Positions 29,401 to 40,789 of a DNA stretch of 64,000 nt are shown here, in pieces (position 1 is the stretch's first letter; every line of letters starts with the position of its first letter). The stretch covers positions 57,126,406 to 57,190,405 of the forward strand of contig CM035422.1 of assembly GCA_020310875.1 (NCBI GenBank), read 5' to 3'. The position numbers and the translations under genes are program-made. The notes under the pieces are model-generated. The model saw only the letters and a program-made list of their open reading frames with translations. It ran no database searches and had not been told where the DNA came from. Source of the DNA: Ceratopteris richardii. Its lineage: Eukaryota; Streptophyta; Polypodiopsida; Polypodiales; Pteridaceae.

Positions 29401-30135
29401 TTGCAACTTTGCACATCCATAACTAGGTGTCTTCATGCATCCAAGAGGATCCTGATCCTATGGAATGCATCAACTTTGTGTCATCTATGGCTCTATGGAT
29501 GACATTCCACTATATAGGGGGCACATCTCTATGAGAGTAGTCTTTGAGATTGACTTTAGTTGTAACACCTAAGTGTTGCAAATACAAGGAATTGGTTCCA
29601 CAATCCTGCACTACCTACAACTGTCTCATGAATGGTCTTCCCAAAATCATCTCATAGGCCTAGTTTTTGCTAAAGTCACATATGGAAAAAATATGCTCAA
29701 ACTCTACACCACAAGTAGTGAGAGTTATCCCTTCTAGTAGTCTTAATGGTTTCTCTATGTGACCATTGACCATCTTTAATTTCATTCTTGTTGGCATAAG
29801 TGTTGGTTTTCCCCAATGCTTCCATTGGGAAGTGGTAGCAATTGCAACTCTTGCACTTGAGTCCAAAATAGTCTTGGTTGTGTCACCCTGATAAATGATA
29901 GGGAGATATGTGTCTCCTTCTTCTCATCCATTCATGTCTCCTATCTTATCCAAAGGTATTTCTATCTTGTGTGATATTACCTGGCAATGGGTTTTATCTA
30001 CTTCACGCACTTGATTAACTATGTGTTTCCATAATTTTGGCTTAACCTTGAGTAGCTCCTCTAAAGTGAGATGGCACTGTACTTTAGCATTCTTAACTAC
30101 TTCGATATTCCTAGGTATGATTGAGTCTTTGTTTC
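29400..30135 (-). pseudogene. Gypsy B protease region
   Basis: The best piece (29660-29866) shows DSSARVAIATTSQWKHWGKP then MKLKMVNGHIEKPLRLLEGI and TTCGVEFEHIFSICDFSKN, matching the first protease of F. Downstream text includes the DTKLMHSIGS / HTWLWMC-like region that precedes RT in this family. It is broken. Confidence 0.75.
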
Positions 30136-30306
30136 TTGTGTGATTCTACCTAGGAATGGGTTTTCTCTACTTCAGGCACTTGATTAGCTATGTATCTCCA
30201 TAATTCTGGCTTCACCTTGAGTAGCTCCTCTAAAGTGACATGGCACTGTACTTTAGTATTCTTACAATACTTTTGTGTTCTTAGGTATGACTGAGTCTTT
30301 GTTTCT
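29966..30306. repeat. Tandem duplication of about 169 bp in gypsy B
   Basis: CTTGTGTGATATTACCTGGC (29966) and CTTGTGTGATTCTACCTAGG (30135) start two direct copies that share TCCATAATTTTGGCTT-type text and AGTAGCTCCTCTAAAGTGA. The region encodes the conserved HLTLEELLKVKPELW-like segment before protease, so that segment is present twice. Confidence 0.8.
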
Positions 30307-32865
30307 TACCATGACTTTGGGTGCTCTCATATAGGTAGACTTTGCTTCCCCTAGACCTATGGAATGAGGTAATTATTGTAAGGAATTAGACTCAAAGTCT
30401 AACCATTCACTAGACTGGGTATCCTCTTGTTATCCATGGATAGAAAGAATATCTTTTAGGAATTGATCATGTAGATCACCCACGATTTGAATGGGAGGAG
30501 GATTTTTACTTTCTTTCACCCATTTCTCTTCTTGGATCTCTCTTAGAAATTCTTGGCTTATCCTTTCACTTCTGATGTAACTCACCTGTGATGTCGCTTG
30601 CTTTCCCGACTTAGCTATCATATTTTCCAATCTTTATAATGTTTGTTGGTTTTGGCTAAGGTTATGCATTTGAATAGATGACTTGCCTCATAGTTTAAGC
30701 CAATTCTACCATTTTTTTCCATAGAGCTTGGTTCGTTCAATCTCTATGTTAGCCTTGGGGTAAAACTTCTCATGTTCTATCACATTTGGCCCTTCTTGGA
30801 TTTTGGCTTGATATGCTTTAAGCATCATGTCTAGGTCCTCGAGAGTGGGATCTGCTAAGATTGATCCTACTCTAGGTGGTGGTGAATTAATGGGAAGGTT
30901 TGGGATGGATGGGGATGGTGGATTTTGTGAGTGCATTTGAGATGCGGTTTCAATTAACTTGGCTTTTGTTTCTCTTAAGCTTTCCTCAAGTTCATTCATC
31001 TTCTTCTATCATTGCCTTTTTATTATCTCATGGCTATCCTTCCAAGCTCTTGTCCTTTTCTTAGCTAGACTCTCACTTTCACCAACCCTAGAAGTCTTTT
31101 TCAGACCTAAGCCTTGTCTTTGTTGTAATGCGTGAGCTCTTGTGACTACTTGCACTGGGGAAGTGGAAGTCACACTTCCATTAGAATCTACTACTAAACC
31201 AATGATGTTGATAGGAGTGATCTCGGCCCATTGTTTGGGTTCTTAGGACAATCTTGTAAAAGATGCTTGCTCCCACAATTCGGACAAAAACCTTGAATTG
31301 TCACTTATTGGGGTTGCATAGGTGCAGGTATAGGGTAGTCACAAATTATGTGATTTCCTTGGAATCCACAGCATGGTCTCTAGGTGTTTGGGGTCTTATC
31401 TATCTCGGTTGGAGCCTAGAGTTAGGATTTGCATATATGACATTAGAGTATCCTGGCTCCCAACTAGGTTCACTAGGGTTTTCATAAGGGTAAGTCTTGA
31501 TAATATCTGGTGGCTTCATACAGTAAGCCAATGAACTATTGATATGACTCGAGTTAGAACTTTGATTATTTAGGTCACTTTTTGAAACCAATAGCGATGC
31601 AACTATTTTCTTCAATAGTTGCATAATTTATTGGGATCACATTGGTTGGAGGTGTAGGTTGTTGAACTAACACTAGTTGAGGCCTTTATTGAGCTTGATA
31701 GGGTAGCTCATAGGGTTGTTGAGCTGTAAAGTATTGTTGTGGTGGATATTGGTTTGAATGTCTTCCTTTCTGTTGATATGGTTGCATTTAGTGTTACCTA
31801 ACCACTTGCTTGTTATATGGGCAAGCTTGCATGGTGTGGTTAGTGTACCTCCTTTATATTGTACAATATTGGCTCTTAGGGTTCCCTTGAGGTTGTGCCA
31901 TAATTGGAGGTATAACATCATTTCATTGACACAAATCTAGGTGGATGCTTGCTAGAGACACCTAACTTTTGAGCTACCTTCTCTGCCAGTTTCTCAATAG
32001 ATGTAGATGGTTTGGAGGTGAGGCTAGAAGAGCTATCATAATCTTTATAGATTTTTGAAAGCTCTAATTCATCACCTAGATTATCCACAATGTCTATGCA
32101 CATGCATACACACTATTCTATGGATCTAGGGTCCTTCAAGTACACATAAAATCTCAATTTGGTACTTAACAAACCATCTAGGAATAAACCCACTTGTTTG
32201 GCTAGTGTGGGTAACTTTGGAACAGGGCATCTCTCTAAGTATTGATCTTTGTGCACTTGAAAATATTTCCTGAGGTGTTTGTTTGAAGCTATGTATCAAA
32301 GATGAGGTGTTGTGCATGATGCCACTCTTAGAAAATTCAGTGATGAATGCTTCCAATAGTTGGTCAATGTTTTTGAGTTGCTCTAGTGAAGTTGTTGAAA
32401 CCTAGTCAAGGTAGTGTTCTTGAGAGTTAGGCCAAGAGCATTGTATTGAGTGAAAAAGTCTTCAACTTGTTCAACTCTCAAAACTTTCATAAACTTGGCT
32501 ATGTGCTTGTATGGGTATCATGTGCCATTGAAGCAGTTCTTCATGGACTTAACCAACTGTGTAGGCCTCAAGATCCTAGCATGTTCTCTAGGCATTGGTA
32601 GGGGAAACTCATCCATGCCTCTTTGAAGTCTTGGGGCTCTATGCCTCTCATTATCCATTCTACCCACTTTTTCTTCGGTTCTTTCTCTTCCAAGTGCAAA
32701 ACTTACTTCAGGCTTGTAGTTACTCTTGTTCCTCTGAGTTCCATGAGCATGGAATGTTCGAGCTCCTTTGTGGCCAAAAGAGACATTTGATCTTGGTTGG
32801 GAAAAGAAAAATTCACCCTTCCAAGTGTGTGCATGCCTACCATGCCCCAATACCATAAACAATCT
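30306..32865 (-). pseudogene. Gypsy B gag
   Basis: Several minus-strand pieces: 32518-32862 (MPREHARILRPTQLVKSMKN), 31918-32103 (SIEKLAEKVAQKLGVSSKHP), 31400-31624 (NPSEPSWEPGYSNVIYANPN), 30706-30999 (SILADPTLEDLDMMLKAYQ, IERTKLYGKKW) and 30430-30630 (SQEFLREIQEEKWVKESKNP). Corresponding pieces occur in D on the opposite strand. This would be the capsid protein of the family. It is broken in many places. Confidence 0.75.
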
Positions 32866-32929
32866 CTCTGAGGTGTTGTCTAGTATACCATCTTTCTTGG
32901 TATATCTAGATCTTGAAATTCATATACCA

Positions 32930-33600
32930 CACTTCAATAGGATTGCATCTCAATCAATCTTATTTCTCGAAGATAACTCTGGTTCTACTAAAAATACAAA
33001 ACCAATCCCTCCTTCCCAAGAAGACTTTCAAGTGAGACCTTATGAGGCATTGATGGACACAAATATTGTAAGTCAAGATGTGGTGTTTGCTAGAATTCAG
33101 TTTTCCCTCTACTTGAATGCAAAAAACAACCAAGAGTTATCTCACAAGATGTGTTTGATGCACTCATGCCTTTACTATGGCCATGTAGAGCAGACAAGTG
33201 AGGAGGTTAGGCAGAACTTCCAACAACCATACCAGTAGCCAGGGAGGTATCCAAACCAATATCTATAACAACCATACCTTAGAATCGAACAACCTTGTTA
33301 GCTCCACTATCAAGCTCAATAGAGACCACAACTGGTGTTAGGGCAAGAAACTCTTCCCCCTGCCAATGTTATTCCAATCAAATATGCTACAACAGAGGAT
33401 AACCTGAGTAGAGCCCTAGTACTTACACCCCCATTATGCTCAAAGCTTTGATTCGACACAGGTAGATAGCTCCCCAACTTACTAGATGGATTCACATGAT
33501 CATAGTGAGGTATACCCCTACAAAACACCTATGGAACCAAGTTGGGAACCTGAATACTCAAATGTCATGTATACCAATCCCAACCGTAGACCCCAATAAA
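32930..33600 (+). pseudogene. Gypsy D gag, first part
   Basis: The open piece to 33238 includes EVRQNFQQPYQ and a Gln/Asn/Ser-rich chain. Text to 33600 gives a YPYKTPMEPSWEPEYSNVMY-like stretch that matches B (SWEPGYSNVIYANPN). It is low-complexity gag sequence of this family, broken. Confidence 0.65.
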
Positions 33601-33605
33601 GGCCG

Positions 33606-33887
33606 ATGAGACCCGAAGCACCCAGAGGACCCTGTTATAGATGTCAAGGAGATCATTTCATTCATGATTGTTTGTTTCCTCCACAAGGGCAACACCAATC
33701 ACTGATTACTCAAAGTTTTTGCTCCGATTGTGGGAAGGAACACCTCTTAGGAGATTGTCCTAAAAATCTGGTCACTACTCAAAAGATTACACCAATTAAT
33801 GTTATTTTCTTGGTTGTAGATCCTAGTGAAAGTGTGACCACCAAAACCCTTGTACAAGTAGTGACTAGAGCCCAAGCACTACAATAG
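33606..33887 (+). pseudogene. Gypsy D gag double zinc knuckle
   Basis: A 94-codon open stretch with two CCHC-type knuckles, CYRCQGDHFIHDC and CSDCGKEHLLGDC (both C-x2-C-x4-H-x4-C), followed by PINVIFLVVDPSESVTTKTL and VVTRAQALQ, the usual junction from gag toward protease in plant gypsy elements. The knuckles would bind genomic RNA. The copy lies in a broken element. Confidence 0.82.
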
Positions 33888-34999
33888 ACTGTAGGTGCAG
33901 ATCAAGAGAAGAAATAAGAGGCTAGTGAGACAGAGCATAGCTAGAAAAAGAACCAAAGTTTGGAATGATAGCTGAGAGAGAATGAAAAGACAATGGGCAA
34001 GAAAGAGGAGTGAATTAGAAGAAAGACTACACGAAACAAAAATAAGACTGATATAAATCACATCCCAAACACACTCTCAAACCCCAACTCCCTCATCTCA
34101 TCTAAACCATCCATCAGTACCACCACCACCCTGAGTTGGATCAGTCCTAGAAGATCCTACGTCTAAAGATTTAGGCTTGATGTTCAAGGCATACCAGGCT
34201 AGAATTTGAGAAAGGTTGATGTGACACACTTAGATAAGTGCTATCCTAGAGTTGACCTAGAGATTGAGAGGACCAAGCTTTGTGCAAAAATGGTAGAATT
34301 GGCTCACGATATTATGTTTGATGCAAGCAGTCTTTTCAAGTACACTAACTCGACAAAGTCATAACTACATTTTGAAGGACTATTGGAGAGATTAGAGGGG
34401 TTGATAGATAAAGCTAGGATATTGGCTACACTAAAGGCTCAGTATAGTGGAAGCAAGAAGCTAAGCTTACCCCCTAAGGAAGCTTATGTTCCCAACTCTA
34501 TGAGTGATGGGTTTTCTCCCTCTGTAAATCAATATTCCCAAGAGTTCTTGAGAGAGATTCAAGAGGAGAAATGGGCCAAGGAGAGTGAAAACCCTCCCCC
34601 TATTGAGATAACGGATGATCTTCATGATCAATTCCCTCAAGTTATTGCCTCTATCTATGGAGAGTAGGAAGATGTGCAATCCTATGAGAGACTAGACTTT
34701 GAATCCAATTCCTTGCAGGAATTCCCTCACTTTACAGACCCATGGGAGTCCAAGTCTACTCACGTGAGAGCTCCCACGGTTATGGTAAGGAACAAGGAAT
34801 TAGTTTTACCAAGGAACACGGAAGTAGTAAAAAACACTAAAGTGCAGTGCCACCTCACTTTAGAGGAGCTACTAAAAGTTAAGCATGAATTGTGGGAATG
34901 CATATCCAATCAAGTGCTAGAAGTAGCTAGACCACATTCTCAAATAGGATTGCATAAGATGGTGCCAGAGATACCCTTGGATAAGATATGAGACATGAG
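33888..34999 (+). pseudogene. Gypsy D gag-protease linker
   Basis: Pieces at 34383-34667 and 34674-34991 match the same region in B, E and F: SQEFLREIQEEKWAKESENP, ESNSLQEFPHFTDPWESKST, LPRNTEVVKNTKVQCHLTLE and ELLKVKHELWECISNQVLE. It lies just before protease. No enzymatic motif is seen; it is likely a structural linker specific to the family. It is broken. Confidence 0.75.
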
Positions 35000-35780
35000 T
35001 GAAGAGAAGAAGGAAATACCTATCTTCCTATCACTTATCAGGGCTATACAACCAAAGCAATTTTGGACTCAAGATTTGGAGTTGCTATTGCTACCACTTC
35101 CTAATGGAAGTGTTGGGGCAAGCCAACACTCAAACCAACAAGAATGAAATTGCAAATGGTAGACGAACATATTAAGAAACCTTTAGGGTTGCTAGAAGGG
35201 ATAAATCTCACTACCTGTGGTGTGAAGGTTAAACATACATTTGCCACAACGACTTTAGTAAGAATCACGTCCATGACATGATTTTAGGTAGGCCCTTCAT
35301 GAGACAATTGCAGATAGTGCATGATTGGGGAATCGATTCCTTGTACTTATAGCACTTAGGGATAACAACTAAAGTCAATCTCAAGGATTATTCTCACAAA
35401 GATGTACCACCCTTGTAGTGGAACCCAATCCATGGGACATTGGATGAAACAAATTCAATGCACTCCATAGGATTAGGATCCTCACGGATGCATGATGACA
35501 CTCACTTGTGGATGTGTAAATTTGCAATGGAAGAAGAGCATAGAATAACCTCTAGAAGCATAGGAACTAATGAAAACCCTAGATCATTTCAAGATCTAGC
35601 CTATGCACCTATGGTATTTCCAAACGAAGAGTTTGAACCCCACAGTTGGTGTCGGGGGAGAATCCAAATGGAAAAGAGGAAGAAGAAGATAAAAGAAAAA
35701 AGATCATTCATTAAAACACTGCTCTCTTACCAAAGCCTTGTTGAGGCACAAATCAGGCCAAAACAAGATACAATTTGAAA
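35000..35780 (+). pseudogene. Gypsy D protease and pre-RT segment
   Basis: The plus-strand text from about 35040 encodes a GYTTKAILDSRFGVAIATTS-like protease start, then CGVKVKHTFATTTL- and MILGRPFMRQLQIVHDWG-like text, and the 35440-35778 piece MHSIGLGSSRMHDDTHLWMC with FQDLAYAPMVFPNEEFEPHS. These match F at 60386-61918. It is broken. Confidence 0.75.
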
Positions 35781-36133
35781 GAATGCTTTAGGCCCTAGAG
35801 GATGCAATCAAAGAAGAATGATAGGAAAAATTGAAGCATAAGCTATAGGATAGATGAGATATGTCACCTACTATTGGCATGCATGACAACTAGAATTAAT
35901 TTAACAACCCTAGTGTATGAATAAAAGGAATATAAAGAGTGAGACAGAAGCATTAGACTGAGGCTTGAATAAGGTGAGAAATTTCCTCTAAGTCTTGAAG
36001 GCTTCCTTGACCACTGGTTGCATGTAGTCAAAAGAAATATAAGTGGGCAAGAGGTAAGACGATTGGTCCATCTCTAGCTAGCATTTCCATGTCAAGAAAA
36101 CCTACAAAAGCTTGTGAAGGGATGACTGGGGCT
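35781..36133. other. Unassigned stretch
   Basis: No coding potential. It lies between the end of gypsy D and a polypurine tract; it may be the 3' untranslated interior of an LTR element. Confidence 0.4.
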
Positions 36134-36146
36134 AAGAGGGGGAGAG
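36134..36146 (+). other. Polypurine tract
   Basis: AAGAGGGGGAGAG immediately followed by TGTTGCAGAGG, the standard PPT-LTR arrangement. Confidence 0.65.
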
Positions 36147-36771
36147 TGTTGCAGAGGAATGAAGACGAAAAAGTAGAACAAAGAAGAGAGAAAAAGTAAG
36201 CCCCTAAAATTTTGATAAAATGGCCCATTTTGTTTTCCTAAAATTCATTTTAAAACTATGAGAAGCATTGTATTTGGTCTAGAGGAGTCCTCTAGATGCA
36301 TGGTCTCCAAAGAATGTAACATTACCCTTGTACAATAGTAGGAACTTAGGGTTTACAGAGAAAGTGCCAGTCTCTTATGTGAAAGGACCAAATTTAGGGC
36401 ACATGTATATAAGTCACTTGTGACTCTTTTGTAAGGACTTTTTGCCATAGTGAAGAACTAACTTTGTAGAATTTCAAATTGGCTTCTTCTTGTCTATCTA
36501 TCTTCTTCTCCTTGAGCTTGTATGTGTGTTTTAGACATGGAAGGTGTGCCTAGATGTCTTGTCTATCCCTTCCCCATCTCTTTTTACTGCTTTATTGTGT
36601 GTGTGTGTGTGTGTGTGAAGCATAGGAAGCATAGAAGCGAGAGTTAGTGATTCCTACCACTCTATTTTTGAACTCTAGTGTGAAGCATAGAGGTCCAATC
36701 GAGTTGAAAGTACTACCATTCGATGTGTCTTCTCAAGAGCTTCGAAAAGAAAGTAGTACTGACTATATTCA
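36147..36771 (+). repeat. Probable LTR (plus) of an unplaced element
   Basis: It starts TGTTGCAGAGGAATG after a polypurine tract and ends near ATATTCA. It contains TATATAAG (about 36404) as a TATA box. It is followed by GGTATCATAGCT, a 10-of-12 match to the Met PBS. Both internal hallmarks flank it, as in tandem element arrays. It shares no obvious similarity with the other LTRs here. Confidence 0.5.
36596..36617. repeat. (TG)11 microsatellite
   Basis: An uninterrupted TG dinucleotide run inside the probable LTR. Confidence 0.95.
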
Positions 36772-36783
36772 GGTATCATAGCT

Positions 36784-38700
36784 AAGGAAAATCACTCAAT
36801 TAGTTTTTTGTGTTGCACCAAGTATTGGGATACATGCTAGTGTGTAGGAGGTGTTGTGTGAGGTATATTTTACCTAATTTTTAGGCATTACTTGTTCCAA
36901 CCCTACATTAATTATCGCGTGAGCACATGTCTTCATACAATTGATGGGGTTAAATTCACGGATTGATAATTTAATGAGTGTATCAATTCCACCACTATAT
37001 GCACTTCATGATAGAGATTTATTCTCCTTTATTGCAAGTCTGGAAGACATTGTTATTGGTGCAGGACAATCAACAATTGATGTTTTGGATGAAGAATTAA
37101 AGTCAAGGACTGAAGAAAAGACCAAGTCATGAAGTATGAAGGAATGCATATTCAGAAGATGAAGATGTCTACACATATGTACATTAATTTAGAGATAGCT
37201 CATATATATCTTTTGTATGGTCATAAGCTTGTATATATGTGGCTATATATATAACTAAAAAGTGGGGGCAAATATGAGAGAGCATGTGAATAGAGAAATT
37301 GATAGTTGTATGAGTCATTAGACATCTTAGAAGTAGTAGAATCTCTCTCATCACTCAGTTGTAAAGATTCTTCAGGAATGAAAGAAAATTGTGCTCGATG
37401 TTTCTATGCATTCTCCTTCTGTGCTTGATCATTTCAAGAATCCTTTTGTAGATGTCTAAGTCCATAGTTAATGAGTCTATGGTTAAAGTTTGAGAGCCTA
37501 ATTGTAAACAGGGTGTGAGAATTAATGAGTAGGAACATTCATATGTGAAGAAGTGTTCACTATTTCCTAAAACATGTGCAATCTCGATGGTCAATGATTT
37601 GATCATTTCTCAGTGCACAGGTTAAAGTTTTGCATGAGTAAGGAGTCAAAATTTAAGTTAGAAGTTAAGCCATCTATGGCTAAAATTATTTGTATAAACA
37701 TGTTCTAGATTGAGAGAACCAAGTGTTAGAAGTTACAGGTGTCTGAATCGACTTTTCAGAAGAGCAGTTTTAGACATAGGTAACTTGTTGAGATCATTTC
37801 TCAAGATCTACTGAATGTTTTGGAGTGATTCAACTTGGAGAAGGTGCAAAAATTGTAGGCGACATCTTGTGCAAAGTTTCATCAATAACTTTACACAATT
37901 GATAAGTTAATGAGAGAGATATGTGCAGCAGACTTTCTGTGTAGTCATCTCCTTAACAGATTTTTTCAAAATCTTTATAATTGATGATTGATCCTCTAAA
38001 ATTAATGAAGGTTTGAGTTACTCTTGTTATAGAGGTGCTCTAACTACAAGAGTAGCTTGTTCTTTTGGAGATTAACACTCTCCATCAATTGTGATCTTAG
38101 GTACACACATTCTTGGCACTGTTGTTGGCGATCAACCTCAATCAAGGTGCCTACTTGATGGTTCAAGCATAGTTGTGAAGGTAGTGATCCTGAAGATGTG
38201 ATTTCAGTAGCTTGGCAAGTCAAAACCTCTCTTGTACTTGTTGCTTCATGCACTCATTGTGTGCGTGTGACAAGTTTTAAGGCTTAGGTCTAGAGTGAAG
38301 AATTAGGGTTACAAGTATGCAAAGGAGTGAAGACATAGAGTAAATTAATCACAAGCAAAAAAATTAAGAAAAGAATCACTTTTTTCTTGAGTCTCTAGTC
38401 TCAGCCAAAGATTAAAAACCAAATATCACCACATTTCACTTCACTTGTTTGTGCAAATATCATGGAACTCACAAACGGCTGGTATTGCAGATCATGTGTC
38501 ATAGAGAACTCCTTGTAGAATTGGGTTCAAGTGCTAAAAACTAAGAACAATACTTTTTGAAGTGAGTTCTCCATTTTAAACAAACCAAATTGTTGAATGA
38601 ACACTCACATGGGGTAACATGATAGCCATTGAGTATCTTGAGGCTCGTTTAGGGAGATTTTGGAAGATTTTTCTAGCTTCAGGCACATAAGGCCAACAAG
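36784..38700. other. Unassigned AT-rich DNA
   Basis: About 1.9 kb with no recognisable coding sequence. The longest frames (63-83 codons) show no domain. The texture (AGTGGGGGCAAATATGAGAG at about 37260; many TCTCTC and ATCATT stretches) could be a decayed element interior, but nothing firm can be said. Confidence 0.5.
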
Positions 38701-38739
38701 GAGAAATGGAAGAACACACACAAATGTTTTTGCTATTCT

Positions 38740-39440
38740 TAGTGTAGGAATGAGAAATTTATATGCAATATTGCATTTTCTCAATACACCAGATTGGATG
38801 GTGTCATTCCTAGCACTGTTTTGTATGCAACTCTATAGGCCCAAACTATATGATGCAATTGTTTGTCCCAATCACATCACTTGTTGTTCACTAGTTTTGT
38901 GACTACTATACATAGAATCTTGCTATTAATCTTAGCTTGAACATGAGCTTTAGGATGGTAGGGAGCTTATTTCTATTAGAAACTCTTCTAATAAGAATTC
39001 AATAACTTCATTTGTAAAATTAGCTCCCGTATCACTTACTATTTTGATAACTAAGCCATATCCAATGAAGGTTTCTTCAAATAAAAACTTAGCAGTTGTA
39101 TGAGCATCACAATATCTTGTACTTAGTGCTTCTACCTACTTTTGAAGTAGTAAATTTCCACTATAACGTGCTCCACAAGAGAGCGTCTTGTTGGTGGGCT
39201 AACAAGTCTAACAAAATCAATTCCCCACTTAGAAAATCATCTAATGCTCATGATAGTTTTGAGTGTCATTTGATCTTTTCAAAAAGGATATTTGGTTTCG
39301 TGACATGTGTTACAAAATTTCCTCTTGAAACTCCTGAGTGAGCCATTTCTAAAATAGGAAAATATTCACTTTCATATATGCACAATCGCAAAAAAATTAT
39401 CTTTACCTCTTGTTGGAACATAAGTTCAAGGTCATGCTAG
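38740..39440 (-). pseudogene. Isolated gypsy integrase remnant (family F)
   Basis: On the minus strand the text parallels F at about 57900-58570: the RYGLPIELVSDRG-like box, the AFSKWGIDFV region (plus-strand CAATTCCCCACTTAGAAAAT), FLFE and the MAHSGVSRGNFVTHVTKPNI-like zinc-binding side. It is badly decayed with many breaks, and no neighbouring RT or gag is seen. Confidence 0.65.
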
Positions 39441-39544
39441 AGGAAGTGGACATATAAGGTGCAGGAGCATGTGAATCAAGGCAAAAATGATAGGTATGAA
39501 TTTAAGTGGTATTGATTCATATTTTCAAACATCAATAATTTTTT

Positions 39545-39824
39545 AACTTCAATTATTCAAACATTGATTCTCATCACTACTATTGTACATACAAAAACTC
39601 AATTTCATAATTGAATGCTCCATTTTGTGCAAGACAAGGATTGCTCAAGCTTGAGGAGCTTAGCTAGATTCTATCTAAAATTTTTCACAATTTTTGGAGC
39701 CCATTGGATACCTCAAATTAGCTTTAGAACCTATTTTTTAACTATCTTAGACACTACATCTAAAATTGACCAAAGATAGTAGAAAACTATACATAGAGCT
39801 AGAGAGCTCATTTTTTGGGCTAGT
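39545..39824 (+). repeat. Partial G-type gypsy LTR (plus)
   Basis: Homologous to the middle of the G1/G2 LTRs (CTCCATTTTGTGCAAG...GCTCAAGCTTGAGGAG, then AGAGCTAGAGAGCTCATTTT). It stops at 39824, where an opposite-strand LTR of the same family begins. Confidence 0.78.
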
Positions 39825-40320
39825 TGTCACTCTTGCACAATGATGAGTACCAATGTGAGCCAGTCAATCTCATAATTTTCAATCCATGGAGATGTGAGGA
39901 TAGTATGACAAACAAGAGCGAGGAGAGTGCACATGTATGAGTTAGAAGCACACTAACATGCACACACATACACATGCATACAAGGCAAGACAAAGAGTGA
40001 ACAAAGGAATCTTGTATTACACTAACTCCAAGATACAAATTATTCTCTTAATATCTCAAGACGCAAAAAATTCTAGCCTCTAAAATGAGCTCTCTAGCTC
40101 TTTTTATAGTTTCTAAACTAGTTCTTGCCTAGTTCAAATCTAGTGTCTCGCTTAGTTAAAAGATAGGTTCGTCGGCTATTTTGGAGGCTCAAATGATCTC
40201 TAAAAGTTATGAAATTTGGTACATAGGTTCTCCCAGTAATCCTCAAGTTCAAGGATTCCTTGTCTTGAATAAAATGGAGTTTGTGTTGGGAAAGATGGAT
40301 GGACACCTCAAGAAATGAAG
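39825..40320 (-). repeat. G-type gypsy LTR (minus)
   Basis: The plus strand starts TGTCACTCTTGCACAATG, so the minus-strand LTR ends CATTGTGCAAGAGTGACA, as in the other family LTRs. It carries CTTTTTATAG (TATA box on minus, about 40099) and CA-rich CACACATACACATG text. The far border is approximate. Confidence 0.75.
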
Positions 40321-40786
40321 TTGGTACTACTAATCCGTGCTTTGTACTTGCCCTATTTCACTTCAAGGTTGTGTTGTGGGCCCCTTTATCTTTACAATGA
40401 CACTAAATAAGTGCCTATGTACTTTGGAGATGATGATTCAAACAATTAGATCAAAATAGATAAGTTTGCAACTAGCTCGTGACCAAAAACTTGCTATTTT
40501 GGTCTTGAGACCTGCTGGATGTTTTGCTCAGTGCTCACAGTATAGTAGCAATTAGAAAAATTACTTTTGAGGGTATCTAATTAGCTTAGAGAGCTCATGT
40601 TTCCAAGTAGAATCACTTAAATGATTGACTATACACAAATCAATCAATTTAACAATTGAAGCCTTACCCTTGACTTTTTTGGAGATGTGCAGAGAATGAC
40701 CAATGACTATTTCGAGGTGCTTTTCTCCCAATTGGTTGAATGAAACTTCTTCAAATTTTGACATCTTGTTCCAAAAAGCTATAGAT
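40321..40786. other. Unassigned stretch
   Basis: No supported gene. A 67-codon minus frame (40561-40764, MSKFEEVSFNQLGEKHLEIV) has no known domain and is probably chance or part of a decayed element. Confidence 0.45.
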
Positions 40787-40789
40787 AAT

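Larger units (their letters stand above)
28164..32865 (-). mobile_element. Partial gypsy element B (family F)
   Basis: A minus-strand gypsy remnant. In element order it has gag (about 30306-32865), protease (about 29500-30000), RNase H (about 28960-29400), the extra zinc module (28714-28908) and integrase zinc finger plus core start (28164-28483). RT is essentially absent. No LTRs are visible: the left end meets copia L and the right end meets gypsy D in the opposite orientation. Its peptides match F closely, for example VPILTFGPKHRVL against VPILTYGPKTPKI. It is broken many times and old. Confidence 0.82.
32866..35780 (+). mobile_element. Partial gypsy element D (family F), plus strand
   Basis: The gag, protease and pre-RT region of the same family as B, E and F, in the orientation opposite to B. 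It starts close to where B ends, making a head-to-head pair around 32865. No LTR is visible, and the sequence loses similarity near 35780, before RT. It is broken many times. Confidence 0.8.

Noticed and set aside
36941-37132. 63-codon plus frame (MMGLNSRIDNLMSVSIPPLY)
   Set aside because: Too short, no domain, surrounded by unassigned AT-rich DNA.
38044-38253. 69-codon minus frame with a Cys pair (QQCQECVYLRSQL)
   Set aside because: It looks protein-like for a short stretch but has no partner motif, start context or homologue in the window; left inside the unassigned stretch.
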